A DNA stretch of 64,000 nucleotides. Source: DASREM01 sp035652095 (GTDB taxonomy: Bacteria > Acidobacteriota > Terriglobia > Terriglobales > Acidobacteriaceae). This document shows, piece by piece, positions 8,270-16,429 of the stretch. Location: contig DASREM010000047.1 in the NCBI GenBank assembly GCA_035652095.1, positions 39,972-103,971 of the forward strand, in the 5' to 3' direction. Positions within the stretch are counted from its first letter, which is position 1, and each line of letters starts with the position of its first letter. The notes beneath the pieces were generated by a model. It was given only the letters and a program-made list of their open reading frames with translations, searched no databases and had not been told where the DNA came from. The translations under genes and the position numbers were made by a program.

Positions 8270-9796
8270 ATGATTGAAAATCGCGAACTCACGATGGACG
8301 ACTATCTAGCGATGCTGCGGCGTCGCATGAAGGTGATTCTGATTCCGGCGCTGATCGCCCCGGTGGCAGGATTCCTTATTTCCTATGCATTCACACCCAA
8401 GTACACCTCGCAATCGCTGGTGCTGGTCGAAGAGCAAAAGGTGCCTGAGGGGTACGTGAAGCCGGTCGTCACTGAGGACATCACGCAGCGCATTGCGACC
8501 ATGCAGCAGCAAGTGCTCAGCCGGAACCGGTTGCAGCCCATGATCGAGAAACTGCAGCTCAAGGGGAAGTCTCTGGACGACATGGTGGACGAGATTCGCC
8601 AGAACGTGACGGTCACGCCGGTCCAGCCGGACATTACTAGCGCACAGCGCAGGCGCGGACAGTCGGAAGTGCCCGGCTTTTATGTGAACTTTACGGCCGA
8701 CAATCCACGCGAGGCGCAGCAGGTCTGCAGCGAGCTGACCTCCATGATGCTGGAAGAAAATCTGAAGGCCCGGGAGCAGGTGGCGCAGGGTACGACGGAG
8801 TTCCTTTCGCGCCAGGTGGATGAGGCCAAGCACAACCTTGACGAACTCGATAGCAAGCTGGCTGTTTTCAAACGCCAGTACATGGGGCAATTGCCGGGAG
8901 ACGAAGACCAGAACCTGAAGCTGTTGATGGGATTAAATTCGCAGCTCGACGCCAGCACCCAAGCCCTGAACCGCGCGCAGCAGGACCGGACTTACACGCA
9001 GTCGTTGCTCTCGCAGCAGGTAGCGGCGTGGAAGTCGAGCCAGAACGAAACCAATCCCACCAGTCTCGAACAGCAATTGACCGCCTTGCAGAGCCAGTTG
9101 ATCTCGCTTACTGCGCGCTACACCGAAGACCATCCGGACGTGATCAAGACCAAGGCCGATATCGCCGAGATCAAGCGCAAGATTGACGAAATGAACAAAG
9201 CGGCAGCGGCGAATTCCGAGAATACAGAAAAGGCGGGAGTGGCCGAGCCTGCGGAGATCCGGCAGTTGCGGCTGCAGATCCACCAGTACGATCAGACCAT
9301 CGCCGAGGCCAGCCGCGAGCAGAAACGAATCAAGGACCAGATCGCCATTTATCAGGGCCGCGTGGCGCTGAGCCCGGCCATTGAAGAACAGTACAAGGGC
9401 CTGACCCGCGATTACGACACGGCTCTCAAGTTCTACAACGACTTGCTGGCCAAGCGCAGCGAGTCTGAAATGCAGACCGACATGGAACGCCGGCAGCAGG
9501 GCGAGCAGATGCGTTTGCTGAACCCGGCGAACCTGCCCGACACGCCGAGTTTTCCGGTGCGATGGTTGTTTGCCGCAGGCGGCTTAGGCGGCGGACTGGC
9601 GCTGGGCATGGGATTGGCGCTGTGGATCGAATTGCGCGACAAGGCGATCCGCACGGAGAAAGATGTTGAGGCGGTCATGGAGCTTCCCACGCTGGTCTCG
9701 GTGCCGTGGCTGGGGCCGGAGTTTGTGGGCAAGGCAGATCGTTATGGATCGAGGTCATCTACGGACGAGCCAAAGAAAGAAACGGTCGAGGTCTAG
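8270..9796 (+). CDS. Polysaccharide chain-length determinant (Wzz/GumC-like, XrtA-associated)
   Basis: This 508-residue protein has the standard polysaccharide co-polymerase layout. There is an N-terminal Wzz domain (MDDYLAMLRRRMKVI then a membrane helix), a long coiled-coil periplasmic region (about residues 165-410, rich in Gln/Glu/Leu) and a second membrane helix near residues 425-450 after the proline-rich NPANLPDTPSFPVRWLF. It lacks a fused kinase domain, since the kinase is separate at 10756. It would set EPS chain length at the inner membrane together with the exporter, ATPase and kinase. It lies 42 bp after the beta-barrel gene and 6 bp before the ATPase gene, in the order expected for exosortase-A EPS loci. 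Confidence 0.92.
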   Translation: MIENRELTMDDYLAMLRRRMKVILIPALIAPVAGFLISYAFTPKYTSQSLVLVEEQKVPEGYVKPVVTEDITQRIATMQQQVLSRNRLQPMIEKLQLKGKSLDDMVDEIRQNVTVTPVQPDITSAQRRRGQSEVPGFYVNFTADNPREAQQVCSELTSMMLEENLKAREQVAQGTTEFLSRQVDEAKHNLDELDSKLAVFKRQYMGQLPGDEDQNLKLLMGLNSQLDASTQALNRAQQDRTYTQSLLSQQVAAWKSSQNETNPTSLEQQLTALQSQLISLTARYTEDHPDVIKTKADIAEIKRKIDEMNKAAAANSENTEKAGVAEPAEIRQLRLQIHQYDQTIAEASREQKRIKDQIAIYQGRVALSPAIEEQYKGLTRDYDTALKFYNDLLAKRSESEMQTDMERRQQGEQMRLLNPANLPDTPSFPVRWLFAAGGLGGGLALGMGLALWIELRDKAIRTEKDVEAVMELPTLVSVPWLGPEFVGKADRYGSRSSTDEPKKETVEV

Positions 9797-9802
9797 AGCT
9801 TC

Positions 9803-10759
9803 ATGTACAAGGAATTTTTCGGACTACGAGCGAACCCGTTTAATGTCAATCCGGACCCGCGTTACCTGTTTCTGACGCGGCACACGGAAGAGGCGCTGGC
9901 TTGTCTTACCTACGGCATCCAGAGCCGCAAGGGCTTCGTACTGCTGACCGGGGAAGTCGGGACGGGCAAAACCACGCTGATCAACAAATTGCTGGAATGG
10001 TTGCGCCTGCAGCAGGTGGCGACGGCATTCGTGTTCAACTCGCGCATGAATGTTCCGCAATTTCTCGACTACATGATGACCGATTTCGGTATCCCCTGCG
10101 ACTCGCGATCGAAGAGCCAGATCCTGCTTCGGCTGTACAACTGGCTTCTGGATCGATATCGAGCGGGCGAAACCGCGGTTCTGATCGTGGACGAAGCCCA
10201 GAACCTGTCGGACGAAGTGCTCGAAGAGATCCGCATGCTGACCAACCTCGAGACCTTCACCGAAAAGCTGCTGCAAATCGTGCTGGTGGGGCAGCCGGAA
10301 CTCGAACAAAAGTTGAAACAACCGCAGTTGCGCCAGTTGCGGCAACGGCTGACGTTGCGGGCGAAGACACACCCCCTGTCGCTGGAAGAGACCAAGGCCT
10401 ACATCCTGCAAAGGTTGCGGATCGCGGGATCGAATGGCCAGCAGATCTTCGATCCCGAGGCGCTGCTGGCAGTGCACCGTTACTCGAATGGAATTCCCCG
10501 CGTGGTCAATCTGGTGTGCGAGCACTGCCTGGTGAGCGCGTTTGTAGACCAGCAGAAAACGATCTCCGCCAATGTGGTTGACACCGTGGCCCGGGATTTC
10601 GATCTAAGCGACAGCACGGCGTCCGCAGCTATGACGGTTGCGCCCCCGGCGCCGGCGGCCGAGAAGTTCGATGTGGTGGAAGCATTACGAACCTTAGCTA
10701 CCCTTGCTGACCGGCTGCGCCAGTCAGAGCAAGACCTCCCCAAGGAAAGGAAAATATGA
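9803..10759 (+). CDS. XrtA/PEP-CTERM-associated ATPase (ExeA/AAA_22-like)
   Basis: This 318-residue ATPase begins MYKEFFGLRANPFNVNPD, the signature of ExeA-like proteins. Walker A is GEVGTGKTT (about residues 50-58) and Walker B is VLIVDEAQNL (about 125-134). A YSNGIPRVVNLVCE sensor-2 segment follows. Members next to exosortase-A genes are a recognised subfamily (pepcterm ATPase), probably energising EPS export or assembly. It overlaps the kinase gene by ATGA (10756-10759), implying translational coupling. Confidence 0.92.
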   Translation: MYKEFFGLRANPFNVNPDPRYLFLTRHTEEALACLTYGIQSRKGFVLLTGEVGTGKTTLINKLLEWLRLQQVATAFVFNSRMNVPQFLDYMMTDFGIPCDSRSKSQILLRLYNWLLDRYRAGETAVLIVDEAQNLSDEVLEEIRMLTNLETFTEKLLQIVLVGQPELEQKLKQPQLRQLRQRLTLRAKTHPLSLEETKAYILQRLRIAGSNGQQIFDPEALLAVHRYSNGIPRVVNLVCEHCLVSAFVDQQKTISANVVDTVARDFDLSDSTASAAMTVAPPAPAAEKFDVVEALRTLATLADRLRQSEQDLPKERKI

Positions 10760-11685
10760 GCCGAATCCATGAAGCGTTGAAGAGAGCCGAGCAGGAACGG
10801 GCTTCGGGAGTGACGGGAGGTCCAGGAGAAAGCACGCCTGCCCTCGATATGGCGGGGGCCGCTCCGGCGGCGGCGCTGGAAACCGATGTAATGCCGGTTT
10901 CGCCGGCGTTGTCGGCCATGGGCTCGCAGTTCACGCCGGACACGATGCTGGCGCGCTGCCCGCAAACCAACTGGAACCCGGACCTGAAGACGATGTTGTT
11001 CTTCGGCACGGAAGAGCAGGCCTATGGGACGGAGGAATTTCGTACCCTGCGCTCGCGGCTTTATCAGCTGCGCGAGAAGCAGCCGCTGAAAAAAGTGCTC
11101 GTCAGCAGCGCCTTGCCCAAAGAAGGGAAATCGTTTGTAGCTGCCAACCTGGCGCAGGTCATGGTGCGTCAGCACGGACGGCGGGCCTTGCTGATCGATG
11201 GCGACCTGCGCGGCGCGCGACTGCACTCCGCGCTGGGCACGGCTGCCGTGCCGGGACTCTCGGAGTACTTGCTGGGACAAACCGACGAATTCTCGATCAT
11301 GCAGCGGGGCCCGATGGAAAACCTGTTTTTCATTCCTTCAGGACGTGTGGTCTCCAGTCCCGCGGAATTGCTGGCCAATGGGCGGCTGAAGCTGCTCTTG
11401 AGCCGGGTGGAACCTCTGTTTGATTGGATCATCCTGGACTCTTCGCCGTCGGTACCGGTCTCAGACGCGGGCTTGCTGGCAAATTATTGCGATGGAGTTC
11501 TGCTGGTGGTGCGCTCGAATGCAACGCCGCACGATGCCGCCCGCAAAGCGCGTGAGGAGTTTAAAGAATCTCACCTGGTGGGTGTGGTGCTGAACGGGAT
11601 TGAAATTGATGCCAACAGCTACACCCGGTACTACTACGGCAGCTCTTACGGAAACGGAAACATTCGGGAAGAAGCCCAGAGGTAG
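10756..11685 (+). CDS. Tyrosine autokinase, CpsD/CapB-like (XrtA-associated)
   Basis: This 309-residue BY-kinase starts MSRIHEALKRAEQER, the typical N-terminus of exosortase-A-linked kinases. The Walker A motif is ALPKEGKS (about residues 119-126) and the Walker A' motif is LLIDGDLRGARLH (about 144-156). A C-terminal tyrosine cluster, YTRYYYGSSYG, is the probable autophosphorylation tail. BY-kinases cycle with Wzz-like proteins to control polymerisation and export. A low-molecular-weight tyrosine phosphatase at 50325 could reverse the phosphorylation. It is coupled upstream to the ATPase by ATGA and lies 3 bp before the GTG of the sugar transferase. Confidence 0.93.
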   Translation: MSRIHEALKRAEQERASGVTGGPGESTPALDMAGAAPAAALETDVMPVSPALSAMGSQFTPDTMLARCPQTNWNPDLKTMLFFGTEEQAYGTEEFRTLRSRLYQLREKQPLKKVLVSSALPKEGKSFVAANLAQVMVRQHGRRALLIDGDLRGARLHSALGTAAVPGLSEYLLGQTDEFSIMQRGPMENLFFIPSGRVVSSPAELLANGRLKLLLSRVEPLFDWIILDSSPSVPVSDAGLLANYCDGVLLVVRSNATPHDAARKAREEFKESHLVGVVLNGIEIDANSYTRYYYGSSYGNGNIREEAQR

Positions 11686-11688
11686 AGC

Positions 11689-13062
11689 GTGATCCGGCTC
11701 TTCAATGTTTATTACCCGATTCGCACCTTGATCCTGCTGGTGGGCGAGGCCTTCATCATCTGGACCTCGTTCCTGCTGGGTACGGTCTTGCAGTTCGGGC
11801 AAGACAGCTACCTGGTGCTGAATTACGAGTACGGGTATTACAAGATCCTGGTGGTCACTATTGTGGTGCTGGTGTTTTCGCATTGGTTCGACCTATACGA
11901 CACCACCAATTTCGGCGCGCGCTGGGACCATATATTCCGCTTGCTGTTCGTGCTGGGACTGGTAGCGCTGGCGCTGGCGGCCGTAGGTTACTTATTCCCG
12001 CGGTTCCTGCCGGGCAACAATTCCGCCCTGGTAGGCCTGGTGATTCTCACGGTTGCGCTGTTCGGGTGGCGGACGGCCTACGTCTGGCTATCGCAACAAC
12101 CGTACCTGCGCGAGCGGGTTTACGTGCTTGGAACGGGAGAGCGCGCCTTGCGCCTGGTGCAGGGCCTTCGCAGCAGGGAAGATCTTGCCATTGATGTTGT
12201 GGGCTGGACGGGAAACGTTGAAGGCGCCCTGACCCGCGACGCCGTGGCCACGCACCTGATGGAACTGGTGCGCGAGCAGGACATTCACCGCGTCATCGTG
12301 GCCATGCCCGACCGGCGTGGGACCTTGCCGGTCCACGAACTCCTTCAACTTCGGCTGGGAGGCGCCAAGATCGAAGAAGCCACCTCCTGGCTGGAGAAGA
12401 TGACGGGCCGGATCGAGGTCGAAAATCTCTATCCGAGCTGGTTGATCTTCGCCGAAGGATTTCGGACGACCCCATTTTTTCTAATGTTGCGGCGCGTGGT
12501 TTCCTTCCTGGCGTCGCTGGTGCTGCTGCTGGTCGTGCTACCGGTAATTCCGTTCGTCATTCTCGCCATCAAGTTGGATTCGAAAGGGCCCATATTGTAC
12601 CGGCAAAAACGGGTGGGACGCGGCGGGGTTACTTTCTACTGTTACAAATTCCGCACCATGCGCCAGGACGCGGAGGCGGACACCGGACCGACCTGGGCGG
12701 GAGATGACGACCCACGGATCACCCGGGTGGGCAAGTTCCTGCGCAGTTCGAGGCTCGACGAAATCCCTCAGCTGTGGAACGTGGTCCGAGGCGATATGGC
12801 ATTTGCGGGACCGCGGCCGGAGCGGCCGGAATTTGTGGAGTGGTTGACCGAGGAGATCCCCTATTACCCTGTTCGCCACGTGGTTCGACCGGGCATCACC
12901 GGCTGGGCGCAGGTGAAATACAAATACGGGAACACGATCGAAGACGCGCGCGAGAAGCTGCAATACGACTTGTATTACATCAAGAACGCTTCTATCGGAC
13001 TCGATCTGATGATCATGTTCCAGACGGTAAAGATCGTCCTGCTGGGCCGGGGCGCGCAATGA
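11689..13062 (+). CDS. Initiating sugar transferase (polyprenyl-phosphate hexose-1-P transferase, EpsB type)
   Basis: It starts at GTG 11689 (457 residues). The N-terminal half has about five membrane helices and a CoA-binding-like Rossmann region (ERVYVLGTGERALRLV). The C-terminal bacterial sugar transferase domain carries KLDSKGPILYRQKRVG, FRTMRQDAE, SSRLDEIPQLWNVVRGDM and GPRPERPEF. It would move a sugar-1-phosphate from a UDP-sugar to undecaprenyl phosphate, starting the repeat unit on the cytoplasmic face of the inner membrane. This long two-part form is the version commonly found with exosortase A. It overlaps the next gene by ATGA. Confidence 0.93.
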   Translation: MIRLFNVYYPIRTLILLVGEAFIIWTSFLLGTVLQFGQDSYLVLNYEYGYYKILVVTIVVLVFSHWFDLYDTTNFGARWDHIFRLLFVLGLVALALAAVGYLFPRFLPGNNSALVGLVILTVALFGWRTAYVWLSQQPYLRERVYVLGTGERALRLVQGLRSREDLAIDVVGWTGNVEGALTRDAVATHLMELVREQDIHRVIVAMPDRRGTLPVHELLQLRLGGAKIEEATSWLEKMTGRIEVENLYPSWLIFAEGFRTTPFFLMLRRVVSFLASLVLLLVVLPVIPFVILAIKLDSKGPILYRQKRVGRGGVTFYCYKFRTMRQDAEADTGPTWAGDDDPRITRVGKFLRSSRLDEIPQLWNVVRGDMAFAGPRPERPEFVEWLTEEIPYYPVRHVVRPGITGWAQVKYKYGNTIEDAREKLQYDLYYIKNASIGLDLMIMFQTVKIVLLGRGAQ

Positions 13063-14180
13063 CATGGGTGTTCTGGGGAGCGACGGCATTCATCATCTAT
13101 GTGTATGCCGGGTATCCCTGCTGGCTGTGGATCCGCAGTCATGTGCGTCCACACTCGGTGAGGCGGGGCAGCTATCTACCGCGGGTTTCGATCGTGCTGG
13201 TGGCGCGAAACGAAGAAGGAGTCATCGCAGAGAAGTTGCGGAACCTGCTGGAGTTGAATTATCCGCCAGAGTCCTATGACGTGGTCGTGGTTTCCGACGG
13301 CTCTACGGACCGCACCGTCGAAGTGGTGAAAGAATTTACCGGCAGCGGCCGCGTTCGAGTGGTGGAGAAAGAAGTATCTCGAGGCAAGGCGGCAGGCTTG
13401 AACGACGCCATGGCAAGCGCGAGCGGAGAAATCGTGGTTTTCAACGATGCGCGGCAGTACATCGAACCGGATGCGGTTCGCCTGTTGCTCGAGAATTTTG
13501 CCGACCCGGAAGTGGGGTGCGCGAGCGGGGAGCTCATGCTGGGTGATCCTCGGCAGGGCGAAGCGATCAAGGGCATGGGATTGTACTGGCGAATCGAGAA
13601 GAACGTGCGGGAGCTGGAATCCAGATCGGGGTCGGTCGTGGGTGCGACCGGAGCGCTGTACGCGGTCCGTCGTAACTTGCTTGTTTCCGTGCCCTCTGAC
13701 ACGATTCTGGACGACGTGTACATCCCGATGCACGTGGTAAAGAGCGGGGCGCGAGTCGTGTTTGAGCCGCGCGCGCGAGCCTGGGATATTGCGGACCTGG
13801 GAGCAGAGCGGGAGTTCGCGAGAAAGGTCCGCACGTTGAGCGGGAATTATCAATTGCTGCAATTGGCGCCATGGCTTTTGGGCAGTTCGAACCCGCTGCG
13901 GTTCGAGTTTGTGAGCCACAAGCTGCTGCGGCTTTTGGTGCCGTTTGCCTTGGCGGCGGCCTTGCTCTCGTCGTTGGCCCTGGCCCAGCCGATTTACCGC
14001 CTGGCGCTGGTGGCCCAGATCGCGTTTTACGCATTGGGATTACTGGCGATGGCACGTTGGCTCAGCGGTCCGTTGGCGCGAATCGCGGATGCGGCGCTGA
14101 CCTTTGTCGTGCTGAATACCGCTGCGGCGGTGGCGTTCGCAAATTTCGTGACCGGACGTAAGGCAGCCTGGAACCGTTAG
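13059..14180 (+). CDS. Glycosyltransferase family 2, membrane-anchored
   Basis: I choose the ATG at 13059-13061, which overlaps the upstream stop (ATGA), giving 373 residues; a longer in-frame reading would overlap the sugar transferase by nearly 300 bp. One N-terminal helix is followed by a GT-A fold: RVSIVLVARNEEGVI, VVVSDGSTDRT (nucleotide binding), FNDARQYIEPD (DXD-like) and LDDVYIP. Two or three C-terminal membrane helices follow. This arrangement resembles processive or membrane GT2 enzymes that add a sugar to the lipid-linked intermediate. Donor and acceptor cannot be read from the sequence. Confidence 0.9.
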   Translation: MTWVFWGATAFIIYVYAGYPCWLWIRSHVRPHSVRRGSYLPRVSIVLVARNEEGVIAEKLRNLLELNYPPESYDVVVVSDGSTDRTVEVVKEFTGSGRVRVVEKEVSRGKAAGLNDAMASASGEIVVFNDARQYIEPDAVRLLLENFADPEVGCASGELMLGDPRQGEAIKGMGLYWRIEKNVRELESRSGSVVGATGALYAVRRNLLVSVPSDTILDDVYIPMHVVKSGARVVFEPRARAWDIADLGAEREFARKVRTLSGNYQLLQLAPWLLGSSNPLRFEFVSHKLLRLLVPFALAAALLSSLALAQPIYRLALVAQIAFYALGLLAMARWLSGPLARIADAALTFVVLNTAAAVAFANFVTGRKAAWNR

Positions 14181-14198
14181 CTCTGGAAGGAACAGTCT

Positions 14199-15542
14199 TT
14201 GGCGACAACACCGGCAATAACGACGTGGGGCAAGACCAAGGCGAAGCTCAAAGAACGCAAGAGCATCGCCTATGTGTCGCTGATGGTGTTCGCGTTCCTG
14301 TATTACATGCGCCCGCAGGACGTGATTCCGGGCATAGGGATGCTGCCCCTGGAAAAAATCGGAGGCGGAGTTGCGCTGCTGGCCCTCATTTTCGGAGTGC
14401 TGCCGAAAGATCGCGGCAGGATTCCCAGCGAACTGAAGATCCTGCTGCTGCTGCTGGCGCACATGATCCTGACCATTCCGTTCGCCTACTGGCGGGGCGG
14501 AGCATTCGACGCGGTGTTTACGAAATTCTCGAAGGGCGTGATTGTGGCGCTGCTGATCGGCCTGATCGTGTCGAAGGTGTTCGAGATGCGGCGCCTGTTG
14601 TTCATCCAGGCTGGTTCGGTGGCGCTGGTGGCCGTGCTGTCGGTCGCCGCACATAACACGATTGCAGGGCGTCTGTACGGGATCCAGAAGGGGATCCTTG
14701 AAAATCCCAACGACCTCGCCATTAATATCGCGATCAATTTCCCTTTGTGCATGGCTTTCCTGTTTGCCGCGAGGAATGGATTCCGCAAGGCCCTGTGGGC
14801 GATCGCGCTGGTATTCATGATGTATTGCGTGCTGGTAACGTACTCCCGCAGCGGACTGATTGCCCTGATCATTACCATGCTGGTTTGCCTCTGGGAATAC
14901 GGGGTGAAGCAGAAACGGGTGATTCTGCTGATGGGGGCAGGCGTATTTGGAGTAGTGGCGTTGGGCATCTGCCTGGCCACGCCCCATTTTATTGAGCGAA
15001 TTTCCAGTTTGTGGCAAGGCAACATCAAGGGTTCGGGCGATCACGGTTCGCTGGAAGCGCGGGAGACCTTGCTGCGGCAAAGCATCTCGATCGCCGTACA
15101 CAATCCGCTGTTCGGGGTAGGGCCGGGGAACTTCCCGGTGGTCACTAACGAATGGCGAGTCGCGCATAACAGCTATACCGAGTTGGCGGCGGAAGCGGGA
15201 TTTCCTGCGCTGTTCCTCTTCCTGCTGCTGTTCTTCAAGAGCTTTAACAAGCTGGGCAAGATACGGAAAATGCCGGGCTACAACGCTGATCCCGACATTC
15301 AGTTGTGGACCAGCGCCTTGTGGGCGAGTCTCGCGGCGTACATGGTGGGGTCCATGTTCGCTTCGACCGAGTACAACCTGTTTCCTTATTTCATGGTGGG
15401 ATACGTTTGCGCTTTGGACCGGATCGCAAGCCAACCTTTGCCGGCGCCGGCGCCAGTGTTGGGAGGCGACGGTACGGCTAAGCCGATGGAATTGAGACAA
15501 AGTCCGAGCAAGAAGCGCGAGCTTGTTTTGAGCCGACACTAA
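14199..15542 (+). CDS. O-antigen ligase/polymerase family protein (Wzy_C)
   Basis: This 447-residue protein appears to start at TTG 14199 after a GGAAGGAA site. It contains about ten membrane helices with the Wzy_C region near residues 210-350, including VTYSRSGL, GVGPGNFPVV and AHNSYTELAAEAGFPALF. The H-N-S-Y-T-E motif after the large periplasmic loop is characteristic of WaaL/PglL/Wzy enzymes. It opens with MRPQDVIPGIG, similar to exosortase-A-associated ligases. It would polymerise EPS repeat units or transfer glycan to protein or lipid in the periplasm. It follows the GT2 gene by 18 bp. Confidence 0.88.
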   Translation: MATTPAITTWGKTKAKLKERKSIAYVSLMVFAFLYYMRPQDVIPGIGMLPLEKIGGGVALLALIFGVLPKDRGRIPSELKILLLLLAHMILTIPFAYWRGGAFDAVFTKFSKGVIVALLIGLIVSKVFEMRRLLFIQAGSVALVAVLSVAAHNTIAGRLYGIQKGILENPNDLAINIAINFPLCMAFLFAARNGFRKALWAIALVFMMYCVLVTYSRSGLIALIITMLVCLWEYGVKQKRVILLMGAGVFGVVALGICLATPHFIERISSLWQGNIKGSGDHGSLEARETLLRQSISIAVHNPLFGVGPGNFPVVTNEWRVAHNSYTELAAEAGFPALFLFLLLFFKSFNKLGKIRKMPGYNADPDIQLWTSALWASLAAYMVGSMFASTEYNLFPYFMVGYVCALDRIASQPLPAPAPVLGGDGTAKPMELRQSPSKKRELVLSRH

Positions 15543-15615
15543 GGGGCAGGCAGCGATTCCAGGCGTGTGGGGGTGAGTCAGGGAGGAGCTTATCGCGTAG
15601 GGGAGACGCGACGAG

Positions 15616-16395
15616 ATGCCGCATTTAGTCGATTGGGAAAAGGCGGAGGTCAGCCGAAGTGCGCATGAAGCCTCAGCAACCGGGCTTCGACAACTGCGAA
15701 TTGAGCCGAAGGAAGTTGCGCGTTACATGGATCCTCCGGCAGATACCTGTTTTCCGCTGGAGTATGCCTATCACTTGCTAGGCGATGTGCGGGGACGAAA
15801 GGTGCTGGATTTGGGATGCGGGAATGGCGAGAACACCATGATGCTGATGCTCCGCGGAGCGCAGGTGGTCTCCATGGACTTGTCCAGTTCGCTGATCGAG
15901 TTGGCCAAAAAACGGCTTGCGATCAACGAAGTGGACGGGGAAGTGGCGTTCGTAGCCGGGTCCGCGCACAACATCCCGTTGGAGGATGAGAGCGTGGATG
16001 TCGTGTTCGGGATTGCGATTTTGCATCATCTCGACCTGGCGCTGGCGGCGAAAGAAGTTCACCGGGTGTTACGGAAAGGCGGGCGGGCAATTTTCCAGGA
16101 GCCGATCCGAAACTCGCCGACCGTGAGGTTCCTGCGCAAGCTGGTGCCGTACCGGTCGCCCGACGTTTCTCCTTTCGAGCGGCCGCTGACCGACCCGGAG
16201 CTGGATTCGTTTGGAACGATCTTTCAAAAGGGAAGCACCCGGTCGTTTCTGCTTCCTCACGTGAGGATTGCGCAGAAATTACCAATCAAACGGGCACAGC
16301 TGCGTGCTCTGTACGCGAAGGACGCGACCTTCCTGCGGAGATTTCCCAGGATGAAGTATTACGCAAGCGTCCGCGTGCTGGAACTGGTGAAATGA
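15616..16395 (+). CDS. Class I SAM-dependent methyltransferase
   Basis: The 259-residue product has a Methyltransf_11-type fold. Motif I is VLDLGCGNGENT (about residues 63-74) and a post-motif acidic residue is seen in VSMDLSSSLIELAKKR. Further motifs are FGIAILHHLDL and HRVLRKGGRAIFQEP. It probably methylates a sugar or a lipid-linked intermediate, judging from its place inside the EPS operon. It is preceded by a 73-bp gap with no recognisable structure. The acceptor is unknown. Confidence 0.85.
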   Translation: MPHLVDWEKAEVSRSAHEASATGLRQLRIEPKEVARYMDPPADTCFPLEYAYHLLGDVRGRKVLDLGCGNGENTMMLMLRGAQVVSMDLSSSLIELAKKRLAINEVDGEVAFVAGSAHNIPLEDESVDVVFGIAILHHLDLALAAKEVHRVLRKGGRAIFQEPIRNSPTVRFLRKLVPYRSPDVSPFERPLTDPELDSFGTIFQKGSTRSFLLPHVRIAQKLPIKRAQLRALYAKDATFLRRFPRMKYYASVRVLELVK

Positions 16396-16429
16396 ATCGT
16401 AGTCTTGGGCAGAGTCGGGAGGCCACGCA

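Noticed and set aside
12774..13058. Longer start for the GT2 gene
   Set aside because: The added 95 residues are a frame-shifted reading of the sugar transferase end. ATGA coupling at 13059 is a much better start.
14040..15539. Long minus-strand frame opposite the O-antigen ligase gene
   Set aside because: The plus-strand frame encodes a credible membrane protein. The mirror is rich in His/Gln/Arg with no domain.
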